DNA from: Chloroflexota bacterium
Lineage (GTDB): Bacteria > Chloroflexota > Chloroflexia > Chloroflexales > Chloroflexaceae
Assembly (NCBI GenBank): GCA_030550625.1
Contig: JAUQOZ010000356.1
Location: 1-38,940 of the forward strand
DNA length: 38,940 nt
Direction: 5' to 3'
Below, in pieces: positions 8,684 through 17,510 of the stretch. The notes under the pieces were generated by a model that saw only the letters and a list, made by a program, of their open reading frames with translations, ran no database searches and was not told the origin of the DNA. How positions within the stretch are numbered: the stretch's first letter is position 1; every line of letters starts with the position of its first letter. A program made the translations under genes and the position numbers.

Positions 8684-8712
8684 TTGCCCAAGGGCAGCGT
8701 AGCGGAGGAACT

Positions 8713-9249
8713 GTGAAACGAGAACGTATCAACCCCGACACGCTGGAGCTCGAGGAGCGAGTCGTCCAGATCAACCGCGTGTCAAAGGTCGTGAAGGGCG
8801 GCCGGCGCTTCAGCTTCAGCACGGTCGTTGTGGTCGGCGATGGCAAAGGCCACGTTGGCATTGGCATGGGCAAAGCGGCAGAAGTGCCGGATGCGATCCG
8901 TAAGGGGGCCGAAGCAGCCAAGCGCAATCTGATCCGCGTACCGCTGGTGCATTCGACCGTCCCCCACGAGGTCGTGACGAAGTATGCTGCCACCAAGGTG
9001 ATGCTGCGCCCGGCAGCCCCCGGTACTGGCGTTATCGCCGGTCGCGGCGTGCGCCCGGTGGTTGAGGCGGCTGGCATTAAAGACCTGCTCTCGAAGGTCT
9101 ATGGCAGCAATAACCCGGTGAATGTCGTGAAGGCGACATTCAAGGCGCTGAGCGAGATGACCTCGCTGCAAGAGATGGCACGCCGGCGCGACATGACGAC
9201 GCAAGAGCTGATGGAACGCCGGACGCGGCGCGAAACGGAGGCGGCGTGA
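8713..9249 (+). CDS. rpsE: 30S ribosomal protein S5
   Basis: The 178-residue product starts at GTG 8713 after GGAGGA. The first half is the S5 double-stranded RNA-binding domain, including [19 protein letters not shown]; the second half contains [16 protein letters not shown]5 helps shape the mRNA entry channel and decoding accuracy. The TGA stop overlaps the rpmD ATG by one base. Confidence 0.98.
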
Positions 9250-9446
9250 TGGGTAAGCTGCGCGTAACGTATGTCAAGAGCGCAATTGGCTATGCGCGCG
9301 ACCAGAAAGAGACGCTGGCCGCGCTGGGCTTGCGCCGCTTGAATCAGAGTGTGCTCAAACCTGATAATCCATCGGTGCGCGGGATGCTGTTTAAGATTCA
9401 GCACCTCGTGAAGGTGGAAGAGGTTGAGGACGAGGTGCAGGCATGA
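9249..9446 (+). CDS. rpmD: 50S ribosomal protein L30
   Basis: ATG 9249 overlaps the rpsE stop (TGATG) and is 7 nt from GGAGG; a GTG one codon earlier is less well spaced. The 65-residue product contains [20 protein letters not shown] and [11 protein letters not shown], the L30 core. The last 4 nt overlap rplO. The tail is acidic and slightly longer than in the shortest homologues. Confidence 0.97.
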
Positions 9447-9955
9447 AACTTCACGATTTGCGCCCCGCCGAGGGTTCGCGCCGCAAGAGCAAGCGCATCG
9501 GTCGCGGCCACGGCTCGGGCAAAGGCAAGACCGGCGGTAAGGGTATGATGGGCCAGAAGGCTCGCAGCGGACCCGGTCCTTACCGCACTTTTGAGGGCGG
9601 CCAGAACCGGCTGGTGAAGCGCATGCCCTTCAAGCGCGGATTTACGAACAAGTTCCGCGTTGAGTATGAAGTGGTAAACGTTGGCAGCCTTGCTGATTGG
9701 CCGGCTGAGTTGGAAGTGACGCCGGAATCGCTGTTGGACCGCCGGCTGGTGCGCCGCAAGAAGATGCCGATCAAGATTCTTGGTGACGGTGAATTGAGCC
9801 AGCCGTTGGTGATCAAGGCGCACAAATTTTCGGCCAGCGCCCGCCAGAAGATCGAGGCCGCCGGCGGAAAGGCGATCGATCTGACGTGGGTCGTCGAGCG
9901 TCACTCGCGCTCGCGCGGGCCTAATCCGAGCATGCGCAAAGCTCTCCAATCGTAA
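9443..9955 (+). CDS. rplO: 50S ribosomal protein L15
   Basis: The 170-residue product begins [20 protein letters not shown] and has a long Gly/Lys-rich N-terminal extension ([15 protein letters not shown]) that threads into 23S rRNA. The folded C-terminal half includes [15 protein letters not shown]. It starts at an ATGA overlap with rpmD. A perfect 11-bp hairpin lies between its stop and secY. Confidence 0.98.
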
Positions 9956-9964
9956 TTGGTCAGT

Positions 9965-9992
9965 GCGGCGAGAACCCCGTCGTTCTCGCCGC
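9965..9992 (+). promoter_or_regulatory. Perfect 11-bp hairpin between rplO and secY
   Basis: GCGGCGAGAAC and GTTCTCGCCGC pair perfectly around a 6-nt loop (CCCGTC). It starts 9 nt after the rplO stop; the AGGAAG site of secY follows immediately. There is no T-tract, so complete termination is unlikely. It may lower readthrough or translation of secY relative to the ribosomal genes. Confidence 0.6.
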
Positions 9993-10009
9993 TCACAGGA
10001 AGCATCACC

Positions 10010-11362
10010 ATGCTGCAGGCTGTACTTCGCGCTATTCAGTTGCCTGATCTCCGGCGCCGCATCCTCTTTACCATCGGGATGCTGTTTCTGTTTCGCCTGA
10101 TCGCGCATATTCCGGTGCCCAACATCAACCCGGTAACGCTCGAGCAGTTGCGGCAGGCGCTGGCAACCAACCAACTAGCCCAGTTGCTTAATCTGTTTGC
10201 CGGCGGCGCGCTGGAAAACTTTTCCGTGGCGGCGATGGGGGTGTACCCGTATATCACCGCCCAAATTATCATGCAGTTGCTGCAGCCGCTGATTCCCGCG
10301 CTGCAAGAATTGCAAAAAGAGGGCGAACAGGGCCGCCTGCGCCTCAACCGCTACCAGTTGTGGCTGACTATTCCGCTGGCGTACCTGCAAGCCTATGGTC
10401 AAACGCTGACCCTTGAGCGCACGATTAATCCGAACAACGATCCCATTCAGTCGTTGTTCCGAACCCCGTTTGATCTGGGATCGAATTTCTTGCCGACGTT
10501 CACTGTGCTTACCACGATGGTCGCCGGCACGATGTTGCTGATTTGGCTCGGCGAACAGATTAACGAACGTGGGATCGGCAACGGTATCTCGATCATCATC
10601 TTCGGCGGGATCGTTTCGCGGTTGCCCGGCTTGATTATTCAGGGCTTCCAGATCAGCCAAGCCGGTGATTTCAGCACCATTCTTGGCCTGATCGGCTTTA
10701 TCGCCATTGCCCTGCTGACGATCGTCGGCATTGTGCTGATCCAAGAAGGCCAGCGCCGCATCCGGGTGCAATATGCGCGGCGGGTGCGCGGGAACAAAGT
10801 CTATGGCGGCCAGAGCAGCTTCATTCCGCTGAAGGTGAATTCGGCCGGCATGATCCCGTTGATCTTCGCTCAAAGCATTATCATCTTCCCCGGCATCGTC
10901 GCGTCGTGGTTCTATCGGCCCGGCGCCGAAGGGATCGGGAACGCAATCGCTGGCTTCTTCTACAATACGTTCAATCCAACCGGACAAGGTGGCGGGATCG
11001 TCTATATGACGCTCCTCTTCTTGTTGACGGTTGGGTTTACCTACTTCTACACGGTGGTGATCTTCACCCAGCAAGATTTGGCCGAGAACTTGCAGCGCAA
11101 TGGCGGGTTCATCCCCGGCATTCGCCCCGGCAAGAAGACGGAGGAGTATCTGATGAAGGTACTCAACCGGATCACTCTCGCTGGCGCGCTCTTCCTTGGC
11201 TTGATCGCAGTGTTGCCCTTCCTTACCCAGTCGATTACTGGTGTGCAGATTGGGCTAGGCAGCACTGCCCTGCTGATTGTGGTTGGTGTAGCAGTCGATA
11301 CCATGCGCCAGCTTGAGGCGCAGTTGATTATGCGCGACTACGAAGGTTTCTTGACCCGGTAG
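10010..11362 (+). CDS. secY: Preprotein translocase subunit SecY
   Basis: I start at ATG 10010 (MLQAVLRAIQLPDLRRR), which follows AGGAAG; upstream in-frame codons would run through the hairpin. The 450-residue product is a multi-spanning membrane protein with the ten-helix SecY pattern. The first helix contains RIPVPN-like HIPVPNINP, and the cytoplasmic loop contains FIPGIRPGKKTEEYL. SecY forms the channel of the SecYEG complex in the inner membrane. Its place between rplO and adk is standard. Confidence 0.98.
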   Translation: MLQAVLRAIQLPDLRRRILFTIGMLFLFRLIAHIPVPNINPVTLEQLRQALATNQLAQLLNLFAGGALENFSVAAMGVYPYITAQIIMQLLQPLIPALQELQKEGEQGRLRLNRYQLWLTIPLAYLQAYGQTLTLERTINPNNDPIQSLFRTPFDLGSNFLPTFTVLTTMVAGTMLLIWLGEQINERGIGNGISIIIFGGIVSRLPGLIIQGFQISQAGDFSTILGLIGFIAIALLTIVGIVLIQEGQRRIRVQYARRVRGNKVYGGQSSFIPLKVNSAGMIPLIFAQSIIIFPGIVASWFYRPGAEGIGNAIAGFFYNTFNPTGQGGGIVYMTLLFLLTVGFTYFYTVVIFTQQDLAENLQRNGGFIPGIRPGKKTEEYLMKVLNRITLAGALFLGLIAVLPFLTQSITGVQIGLGSTALLIVVGVAVDTMRQLEAQLIMRDYEGFLTR

Positions 11363-11365
11363 GCG

Positions 11366-11482
11366 TTGCACACGAACGGCAAAAAGTGTAGTACAATACA
11401 AGTCGTTGCTCGCCGGCATGCCGGTTGGGCAGCGTCTTTGTGAGACAGGCAGACGGTCATACCGTGCAGCGTCCTGTACGGT
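11366..11482 (+). promoter_or_regulatory. Possible promoter and folded leader upstream of adk
   Basis: In the 145-nt secY-adk gap, TTGCAC (11366-11371) and TACAAT (11392-11397) are 20 bp apart, longer than ideal. Downstream, ACCGT (11461-11465) can pair with ACGGT at 11453-11457 or with ACGGT at 11478-11482, two mutually exclusive small hairpins. A palindrome, CCGGCATGCCGG, also lies in the gap. The promoter call is tentative. Confidence 0.3.
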
Positions 11483-11507
11483 TCTGAAAATGAGCGAGCG
11501 CCGAGTC

Positions 11508-12176
11508 ATGACCAACGTTATCTTGTTAGGACCGCCGGGGGCCGGCAAAGGCACACAGGCAAAGACCCTCGCCGATCGGACTGGTTTGACCCACGTCGCC
11601 AGCGGCGATCTCTTTCGCGCCGCGTTGCGTGAAGGAACCGAATTGGGCATGCTGGCAAAGTCCTATATGGATCGCGGTGAATTGGTACCGGATGAGGTCG
11701 TGATTCGGATGATTCTCGAACGCATCCGGCAGCCGGATTGCGCTTCAGGTGTCATCTTCGACGGTTTCCCGCGGACCCAAGATCAGGCGCGGGCGCTCGA
11801 AGAGGCGCTCGCGGGTGACGGCGCTCGCATCGACGCCGTGCTCTTTTTGGCCGTGCCACAAGATGTGCTGCTGCGCCGAATTGCCGGTCGGCAGACGTGC
11901 CGCACTTGCGGCGCCATCTTCAACATCTATTATTTTCCGTCGCACCGACCGGGTATCTGCGACGCCTGCGGCGGCAAACTCTATCAACGGAGCGATGATT
12001 CGATCGAGACGGCGCAGCACCGGCTGGATGTCTACTTCGCCCAGACGATGCCGCTGATTGAGTACTATCAGCGGCAGGGCATCCTGCATGAGATCGATGG
12101 TCAACGTGAGATCGCGCTCGTGACAGAGGCAATGCTGAAAGCGCTGAGCCCGTATCTGGCGCCGGCGCAGCCGTAG
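11508..12176 (+). CDS. adk: Adenylate kinase with zinc-type lid
   Basis: ATP + AMP gives 2 ADP. The start ATG 11508 gives the family opening MTNVILLGPPGAGKGTQA; an in-frame ATG at 11490 would add six residues, and neither has a clear ribosome binding site. The product is 222 residues. The P-loop is at residues 8-16. The lid carries C131/C134 and C151/C154, a zinc site found in many Gram-positive and related kinases. The FDGFPRT AMP-site motif is at 84-90. It lies in the usual place after secY; no map gene is found between adk and infA. Confidence 0.97.
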   Translation: MTNVILLGPPGAGKGTQAKTLADRTGLTHVASGDLFRAALREGTELGMLAKSYMDRGELVPDEVVIRMILERIRQPDCASGVIFDGFPRTQDQARALEEALAGDGARIDAVLFLAVPQDVLLRRIAGRQTCRTCGAIFNIYYFPSHRPGICDACGGKLYQRSDDSIETAQHRLDVYFAQTMPLIEYYQRQGILHEIDGQREIALVTEAMLKALSPYLAPAQP

Positions 12177-12188
12177 GTTAGGAGGGAT

Positions 12189-12410
12189 ATGTCGAAGAAG
12201 AAGGACGTGATCGAGATGGAGGGCACGATCACGGAACCATTGCCTAACGCAATGTTCCGGGTGCAGCTCGATAACGGGCACGAAGTGCTTGCTCACATCT
12301 CGGGCAAGATGCGGATGAATTACATCCGGATCTTGAAAGGTGACCGGGTGCTGGTCGAGCTGTCGCCGTATGACCTGACCCGGGGACGCATTACGTATCG
12401 CTATAAGTAG
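12189..12410 (+). CDS. infA: Translation initiation factor IF-1
   Basis: The 73-residue product has the OB-fold sequence [20 protein letters not shown] and ends with [14 protein letters not shown], the standard IF-1 end. IF-1 occupies the ribosomal A site during initiation. TAGGAGGG precedes the ATG at good spacing. The gene lies between adk and rpmJ as in many bacteria. Confidence 0.98.
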   Translation: MSKKKDVIEMEGTITEPLPNAMFRVQLDNGHEVLAHISGKMRMNYIRILKGDRVLVELSPYDLTRGRITYRYK

Positions 12411-12426
12411 GGGGCGCGACGCAGCA

Positions 12427-12444
12427 CGGCGGCGTCCGCCGCCG
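12427..12444 (+). other. Hairpin between infA and rpmJ
   Basis: CGGCGGC and GCCGCCG pair through 7 bp around the tetraloop GTCC. The AAGGAGG ribosome binding site of rpmJ starts 2 nt after the stem. It is one of the recurring intercistronic hairpins. Confidence 0.5.
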
Positions 12445-12457
12445 CAAGGAGGCTGAA

Positions 12458-12574
12458 ATGAAAGTGCGAGCGTCGGTAAAGCCGCGCTGCGAGTATTGCA
12501 AGGTGATTAAGCGCAAAGGCGTGATCCGGGTGATCTGCTCGCGCACACCGAAGCATAAACAGCGGCAAGGATAA
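12458..12574 (+). CDS. rpmJ: 50S ribosomal protein L36 (zinc form)
   Basis: This 38-codon gene reads [18 protein letters not shown] and onward to KHKQRQG. C11, C14, C27 and H33 form the zinc site of the C+ type of L36. It is the smallest ribosomal protein and sits in the 50S subunit near the factor-binding centre. AAGGAGG lies 6 nt before the ATG. Its place between infA and rpsM is canonical. Confidence 0.98.
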   Translation: MKVRASVKPRCEYCKVIKRKGVIRVICSRTPKHKQRQG

Positions 12575-12617
12575 CGGCAGGCAATATTCGCCCGCTCTGA
12601 CGGGCCGAGAAGGACGC

Positions 12618-12643
12618 TCCGCCAGCCGCATCCGGTTGGCGGA
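12618..12643 (+). promoter_or_regulatory. 11-bp hairpin between rpmJ and rpsM
   Basis: TCCGCCAGCCG and CGGTTGGCGGA pair through 11 bp, one a G-U wobble, around the tetraloop CATC. It sits in the 95-nt gap before rpsM and ends 26 nt before the start codon, with no T-tract. In other bacteria this is the boundary where S4 controls the alpha operon, so a regulatory role is possible but not shown. Confidence 0.5.
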
Positions 12644-12669
12644 ACCTATCAGTAGCGAAGAGGACAGGC

Positions 12670-13050
12670 ATGGCACGTATCGCCGGGGTTGATATTCCCC
12701 GCAACAAAAAGATCGAGATTGCGATCACCTACATCTATGGGATCGGGCGCTCGAATGGCATGGAAATTCTGCGCAAGGCGAATGTGAATCCCGAGCGCCG
12801 AGTGCGTGATCTGACCGAGGAAGAGGTTGGCCGGATCCGCGAGATTGTCGATCGCGAGTACCGGGTCGAGGGCGATTTGCGCCGCGAGGTGCAGTTGAAT
12901 ATCAAGCGCCTGATGGATATTGGCTGCTACCGTGGCTTGCGCCATCGCCGTGGCATGCCGGTGCGTGGTCAGCGCACGCGCACCAATGCCCGTACTCGCC
13001 GCGGGCGGCGCGGTCAGGCGATCGGTATCAAGAAGAAGACCAAGAAGTAA
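12670..13050 (+). CDS. rpsM: 30S ribosomal protein S13
   Basis: The 126-residue product begins [18 protein letters not shown] and contains the C-terminal segment [20 protein letters not shown], both diagnostic for S13. It ends in a Lys-rich tail that contacts P-site tRNA. A GAGGA site precedes the ATG. It starts the alpha-type block rpsM-rpsK-rpsD-rpoA-rplQ. Confidence 0.98.
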   Translation: MARIAGVDIPRNKKIEIAITYIYGIGRSNGMEILRKANVNPERRVRDLTEEEVGRIREIVDREYRVEGDLRREVQLNIKRLMDIGCYRGLRHRRGMPVRGQRTRTNARTRRGRRGQAIGIKKKTKK

Positions 13051-13069
13051 TTGCGATAAGGAGTGAGGC

Positions 13070-13483
13070 ATGCCCGCGAAGGGAAAAGCGACCACGACGA
13101 CGGCACGCCAGCGCGGCAAGCGCCGCGAACGCAAGAATGTGCCGCGGGGTCAGGCGCATATTCAGAGCACGTTTAACAATACGATCGTGACGATTACCGA
13201 TCCGCAGGGCGCCGTGGTGTGTTGGGCGAGCGCCGGCCAGAGCGGTTTCAAAGGCTCGCGCAAGAGCACTCCCTACGCTGCGCAGGTGGCTGCCGAGAAC
13301 GCCGCCCGCAAGGCGATGGAAAACGGCATGCGGTCGGTTGAGGTGTTTGTGAAGGGTCCCGGCGCTGGCCGCGAGGCCGCGATCCGGTCGTTGCAGGCCG
13401 CCGGTTTGCAGATCACGGCGATTACCGATGTGACGCCAATTCCGCACAACGGCTGCCGCCCGCCCAAGCGCCGCCGCGTGTAA
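13070..13483 (+). CDS. rpsK: 30S ribosomal protein S11
   Basis: The 137-residue product contains [38 protein letters not shown] and ends with [18 protein letters not shown], the S11 signature. S11 lines the platform of the 30S subunit near the E site. The Lys/Arg-rich N-terminal arm is about 20 residues. AAGGAG precedes the ATG. A 202-nt gap follows. Confidence 0.98.
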   Translation: MPAKGKATTTTARQRGKRRERKNVPRGQAHIQSTFNNTIVTITDPQGAVVCWASAGQSGFKGSRKSTPYAAQVAAENAARKAMENGMRSVEVFVKGPGAGREAAIRSLQAAGLQITAITDVTPIPHNGCRPPKRRRV

Positions 13484-13538
13484 GCGCAACGGTTCGGTGA
13501 CGGGTAGCGAAAGGGTACTAGTTCTGTACTGTGAGACG

Positions 13539-13657
13539 ACCGCAATTGGAACCGGAGGGCATCGTTCCCGGACGCCCATTGCGGTGGCGCGTGCAAGCAG
13601 CAGCGCCGGCGCCCATCTCACAGGCGTACAAAGCTGAACGCAGCGTTCCCTGCGTTC
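13539..13657 (+). promoter_or_regulatory. Folded leader before rpsD, possible S4 control element
   Basis: ACCGCAAT (13539-13546) pairs with ATTGCGGT (13578-13585). Inside it GGAAC (13548-13552) pairs with GTTCC (13564-13568), and GGGC (13557-13560) in that loop can pair with GCCC (13574-13577), giving a pseudoknot. A further hairpin, GAACGCAG with CTGCGTTC (13636-13657), lies 28 nt before the rpsD start. S4 controls its own synthesis through pseudoknotted mRNA in E. coli and through an rpsD leader in Bacillus; the parallel here is an inference. Confidence 0.5.
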
Positions 13658-13685
13658 GTGATATTGACAAAGGATAAGGAAGACT

Positions 13686-14306
13686 ATGGCGCGATACACA
13701 GGCCCCGTCGGCAAGGTGAGCCGGCGGCTGGGGATTGGAATCACCGAAAAAGGACAGCGCATTCTGAACAAGCGGTCGGATCCGCCGGGCCAGCACGGTG
13801 CTGCCGCCCGTCGCCGGCAGTTGTCCGACTATGGTATGCAGTTGCGCGAAAAGCAGAAAGCAAAGTTTCTATATGGCGTCCTCGAGCGCCAGTTCCGCCG
13901 TTTGTTCGAGCAGGCGTCGCGCCGCAGCGGCGTGACCGGCGAGTATTTGCTGAGCTTGCTCGAGCGCCGGCTCGATAATGTGGTGTACCGGCTTGGGTTT
14001 GCCACGACGCGCGCACAGGCTCGCCAGTTGGTGAATCACGGGCATATCGTTGTTGATGGTCGCAAGACAAATATCCCGTCGTATACCGTGAAGGTTGGGC
14101 AAGTGATCGCGGTGCGCCCGCAGAGCCGCAGCCGCACCTATTTCAAGAATCTGGTTGATAGCGGCGTGTTGAACAAGCACCGCGCCCCCGAATGGCTCCG
14201 GCTGAATGCCGCTGACCTCTCGGGCACCGTGGTTTCGCTGCCGCGCCGTGAAGATGCTGAGGCCGGGATCAACGAACAGTTGATCGTCGAGTTCTATAGC
14301 CGGTAG
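13686..14306 (+). CDS. rpsD: 30S ribosomal protein S4
   Basis: The 206-residue product begins [17 protein letters not shown] and has the S4 RNA-binding domain from about residue 95 ([20 protein letters not shown]). It ends with the conserved [11 protein letters not shown]. There is no N-terminal cysteine cluster, so it is the zinc-free form. S4 is a primary 16S rRNA binding protein. AAGGAAG precedes the ATG. The long folded gap upstream may regulate it. Confidence 0.98.
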   Translation: MARYTGPVGKVSRRLGIGITEKGQRILNKRSDPPGQHGAAARRRQLSDYGMQLREKQKAKFLYGVLERQFRRLFEQASRRSGVTGEYLLSLLERRLDNVVYRLGFATTRAQARQLVNHGHIVVDGRKTNIPSYTVKVGQVIAVRPQSRSRTYFKNLVDSGVLNKHRAPEWLRLNAADLSGTVVSLPRREDAEAGINEQLIVEFYSR

Positions 14307-14350
14307 TAGCTCCCGTCTGCGGGATGCAAACGAAGAAATGGGAGGCAGCC

Positions 14351-15304
14351 GTGCTCGATATCGCTCAACCAAAGATCGAGGTTGTCGAGACAACCGAGAC
14401 CTTTGGGCGCTTTAAAATCGAGCCGCTCGATCCGGGCTATGGACACACGCTCGGCAACGCGCTGCGGCGCGTCCTGCTTACAGCCATTCCCGGATCGGCG
14501 ATTACCCACGTGCGCATTGCCGGTGTCTATCAGGAGAGCGATACCATCCCCGGCGTGACCGAGGATGTGGTCGAGATCATTCTGAACCTGAAAGGCATCC
14601 ATCTACGTGGCCGCCACGAAGGCACGGCAACCGCGACGATCCGGAAGCAGGGGCCGGGCATCGTGACGGCAGCCGATCTGGTCTTGCCAGAGGGGCTGGC
14701 GGTCGTTGATCCTGATCACTATATCTGCACCCTCGAACATGCGCAGGCGCAGTTTGAGTTGGTGGCAACGATTGAGCGCGGTCGCGGCTATCTGTCGGCT
14801 GATCAGCGCGGGATTCTCCCGCTGGGTGAGATTCCGATCGACGCGATCTTTACGCCGGTGCCGCGGGTGAACTATATGGTGGAAAACACCCGTATCGGCC
14901 AAGCTACGGACTTCGACCGCCTGATTCTTGAGGTGTGGACTAACGGCACCGTGCGACCGGTCGATGCGCTCGACTATGCGGCTCGGGTGTTGGTGCATTA
15001 CAACACGACAATCGCGAATTTCAACCGGCTGGCCGCCGAACCGGAAGCCCAGCCCGAAACGAATGGGTTGGAGATTCCAGCGAGCGTCTATGACACATCG
15101 ATCGAGACGTTGGAACTTTCGACTCGCACGTATAACTGCCTGAAGCGGGCCGAAATCACCAAGATCGGTCAGGTGTTGCAGATGGATGAGAAGGCGCTCT
15201 TGTCGGTGCGCAATCTCGGCCAGAAATCGATGGAAGAGATTCGCGATAAATTGATCGAACGGGGTTATATTCCGCGATTGCCTGCGAATGGGGCGTCGCG
15301 CTAA
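14351..15304 (+). CDS. rpoA: RNA polymerase alpha subunit
   Basis: I choose GTG 14351, 5 nt after GGGAGG; an in-frame ATG at 14324 lacks a site and would add nine unusual residues. The product is 317 residues. The N-terminal domain, which dimerises and holds beta and beta-prime, includes GHTLGNALRRVLL at 31-43. The C-terminal domain (about 245-310), with TRTYNCLKRAEITKIGQVL and VRNLGQKSMEEI, contacts activators and UP elements. It is followed by rplQ after 12 nt. Confidence 0.97.
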   Translation: MLDIAQPKIEVVETTETFGRFKIEPLDPGYGHTLGNALRRVLLTAIPGSAITHVRIAGVYQESDTIPGVTEDVVEIILNLKGIHLRGRHEGTATATIRKQGPGIVTAADLVLPEGLAVVDPDHYICTLEHAQAQFELVATIERGRGYLSADQRGILPLGEIPIDAIFTPVPRVNYMVENTRIGQATDFDRLILEVWTNGTVRPVDALDYAARVLVHYNTTIANFNRLAAEPEAQPETNGLEIPASVYDTSIETLELSTRTYNCLKRAEITKIGQVLQMDEKALLSVRNLGQKSMEEIRDKLIERGYIPRLPANGASR

Positions 15305-15316
15305 GAGGATACGACC

Positions 15317-15667
15317 ATGCGACATCGACATGCCGGAAAATTGCTGGGGCGGTCGTATGAGCACCGCAAGGCGCTCTACCGTAACCTGATGATCGCCCTG
15401 ATTGAGCACAAGAAGATTAAGACGACGCTGGCCAAGGCGCGCGCGGTCCAGCCTGAAATTGAACAACTGCTCTCGATTGCGCGCGAGGACACGCCGCATG
15501 CGCGCCGGATGGCGCTCTCGAAGCTGGCCAGCAAGGACGCAATGCGCAAGCTGTTTACCTTTGCGCCAACCACCTACGGCGGGCGCAATGGCGGCTACAC
15601 ACGGATCACGAAGCTCGGCCCGCGCCGCGGCGATGGGGCTGAAATGGCTTTGATCGAGTTGGTCTGA
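15317..15667 (+). CDS. rplQ: 50S ribosomal protein L17
   Basis: The 116-residue product begins [20 protein letters not shown] and contains [19 protein letters not shown], the L17 signature. L17 lies near the tunnel exit. AAGAGGA precedes the ATG. Its TGA stop overlaps the truA ATG by one base, so the tRNA modification gene is translationally coupled to it. Confidence 0.98.
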   Translation: MRHRHAGKLLGRSYEHRKALYRNLMIALIEHKKIKTTLAKARAVQPEIEQLLSIAREDTPHARRMALSKLASKDAMRKLFTFAPTTYGGRNGGYTRITKLGPRRGDGAEMALIELV

Positions 15668-16503
15668 TGCGGACGATTGCGCTGCTGCTAGCCTATGACG
15701 GCGCCGATTTCGCCGGCTCGCAGTGGCAAACCGACATTCGCACAGTGCAAGGCGCGCTCGAATCGGCATGGGAGGCGCTGACGCAGGAACAACGCCGGAT
15801 TGTGTTGGCTGGTCGCACCGATGCCGGTGTCCACGCTTCTGGGCAGGTGGCGCATGTGCAGACAGCAACCCGTCATCCGCTCGCTACGATCTGGCGTGGC
15901 CTGAATGCGCATCTGCCCACCGATCTGGCAGTGCAGAATGTTGGTGAAGCGACTCGCGATTTTCACGCGCGCTTTAGCGCTCTTCAGCGTGAATATCGTT
16001 ACCTGATCGATTGTGCGCCAGCGCCATTGCCGCAACTCCGCCATCAGGCGCTGCATTACGCAGGAACGCTTGATGTGCCGGCAATGACCGCAGCGCTCAG
16101 GCTATTGGAGGGAACGCACGATTTTGCCGCCTTCACGACGGCAACACCAACTCAACGCTCGACGGTACGGACGATGCACTGGACCCGGATCGTTGAGCGG
16201 GAGTGGTTTGACCGGCGGTTATTAGCCATCGAGCTAGCGGCAAATGCGTTTCTGCAACATATGGTGCGGATGATCGTCGGCACGCTGCTGCTCGTTGGGC
16301 GGGGGCGGATGACCGTCGATCAGTTTGGTGAGGTATTGGTCAGCCGTGATCGCCGGCTGGCCGGGCCAACCGCCCCAGCGCACGGGTTGACGCTCACGGC
16401 GGTGCGCTACCCGCCCGGTCTTATTCGCTGGGCTGAACCATTAGAACGGCAAAATAGCACGACGAAGGTCGAACAGCCTTCGTCCTACGTACACGAGGAA
16501 TAG
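15667..16503 (+). CDS. truA: tRNA pseudouridine(38-40) synthase TruA
   Basis: The 278-residue enzyme converts uridines 38-40 of the anticodon stem-loop to pseudouridine. It begins [20 protein letters not shown] after the start Met, and the catalytic aspartate is D52 in [10 protein letters not shown]. The motifs EYRYLI and [14 protein letters not shown] are also present. Length is slightly above the usual 245-270, with a polar C-terminal extension. It shares a base with rplQ and ends 5 nt before rplM, an order also seen in Bacillus. Confidence 0.96.
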   Translation: MRTIALLLAYDGADFAGSQWQTDIRTVQGALESAWEALTQEQRRIVLAGRTDAGVHASGQVAHVQTATRHPLATIWRGLNAHLPTDLAVQNVGEATRDFHARFSALQREYRYLIDCAPAPLPQLRHQALHYAGTLDVPAMTAALRLLEGTHDFAAFTTATPTQRSTVRTMHWTRIVEREWFDRRLLAIELAANAFLQHMVRMIVGTLLLVGRGRMTVDQFGEVLVSRDRRLAGPTAPAHGLTLTAVRYPPGLIRWAEPLERQNSTTKVEQPSSYVHEE

Positions 16504-16508
16504 GTGCT

Positions 16509-16940
16509 GTGAAGACCTATCATCAGAAACCGTCAGAAGTGCAGCGCGACTGGTACGTCATTGATGCGAGCGGGAAGGTGCTCGGCCGGTTGGCGACGCA
16601 GATCAGTACGCTGCTGCGCGGCAAGCACAAACCAACGTATACCCCGTCGATCGACGGCGGTGATTTCGTGATTGTGGTCAACGCCGAGAAGATCGTGTTG
16701 ACCGGGCGCAAACCGGATCAGAAAATCTACTATCGGCACACTGGGTATCCGGGTGGCATCAAGGCCACCCCGTACAAGATGATGCTGGCCAAGAGCCCGG
16801 ATCGCGTTCTGCGGCTGGCCGTCAAGCGGATGCTGCCGAAGAACCGGATGGGCCGCCGGTTGCTGACCAAACTGCGCATCTACGCCGGGCCGAACCACCC
16901 GCACGCTGCGCAGCAGCCCAAGCCCTACATCCCGCGCTAG
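16509..16940 (+). CDS. rplM: 50S ribosomal protein L13
   Basis: The 143-residue product starts with GTG at 16509. It has [18 protein letters not shown] and the [14 protein letters not shown] segment, plus the LPKNRMGR motif, all standard for L13. L13 is an early 50S assembly protein. A GAGGAA in the end of truA lies upstream. rpsI follows after 93 nt. Confidence 0.98.
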   Translation: MKTYHQKPSEVQRDWYVIDASGKVLGRLATQISTLLRGKHKPTYTPSIDGGDFVIVVNAEKIVLTGRKPDQKIYYRHTGYPGGIKATPYKMMLAKSPDRVLRLAVKRMLPKNRMGRRLLTKLRIYAGPNHPHAAQQPKPYIPR

Positions 16941-17033
16941 TGCAGCGTGGGCCGTTGTTATTGCAAACTCGCGCCCTCGCGCGTTGATCACGAGCACGCG
17001 CCATACCCGGCGCACAGGTGGTGAGGAGAAGGA

Positions 17034-17432
17034 ATGGAAGCCAAGCGCTACTATCAGGGCACCGGCCGCCGCAAGACGGCGGTGGCGCGGGTGCGCCTCT
17101 TCCCCGGCAGTGGGGATTTTATCGTCAACGGTAAGAAGCCGGAAGACTACTTCGGCAATCGCGATCTGTTCCAACGCAATCTGCGGCTGCCGCTGGTGTT
17201 GACCAATCACCTCAACACGTTTAACGTACTGGTGAAGGTCAAAGGGGGTGGCGTGTCTGGGCAGGTCGGCGCGGTGCGGCACGGTATTGCCCGCGCCCTG
17301 CTCGATTACGATAGCGAGCTGCGCCCAACGCTGAAGCAGGCTGGCCTGCTCACCCGCGACCCGCGCGCGAAAGAGCGGAAGAAGGTTGGTCTCAAGCGCG
17401 CGCGCAAGGCGCCTCAGTACACCAAGCGCTAA
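17034..17432 (+). CDS. rpsI: 30S ribosomal protein S9
   Basis: The 132-residue product begins with [20 protein letters not shown] near the N-terminus and ends in the universal [17 protein letters not shown], whose final Lys-Arg reaches P-site tRNA. GAGGAGAAGG precedes the ATG. In the 93-nt gap before it, GCGCGT and ACGCGC can form a 6-bp hairpin. It is the last gene of the ribosomal cluster. Confidence 0.98.
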   Translation: MEAKRYYQGTGRRKTAVARVRLFPGSGDFIVNGKKPEDYFGNRDLFQRNLRLPLVLTNHLNTFNVLVKVKGGGVSGQVGAVRHGIARALLDYDSELRPTLKQAGLLTRDPRAKERKKVGLKRARKAPQYTKR

Positions 17433-17468
17433 CGCAGACGCAAGCAATTATCGCAGCGATGCAAGCAG

Positions 17469-17510
17469 GCAGACGGTCCGCGACTCGGCCGTCTGCTATG
17501 CATTATCATT
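17469..17510 (+). terminator. Terminator-like hairpin after rpsI
   Basis: GCAGACGG (17469-17476) pairs perfectly with CCGTCTGC (17489-17496), and three more pairs form inside after one bulged base. The sequence after it, TATGCATTATCATT, is T-rich but not a clean T-tract. It probably marks the end of the ribosomal operon, although partial readthrough into rsmD is possible. Confidence 0.45.

Noticed and set aside
9956..10009. TTG at 9956 as the start of secY
   Set aside because: It would translate the hairpin and add 18 residues without homology; the ATG at 10010 has AGGAAG upstream.
14603..15868. 421-codon minus-strand frame opposite rpoA, rplQ and truA
   Set aside because: It crosses three certain genes on the other strand and has no family features; a GC-rich shadow.
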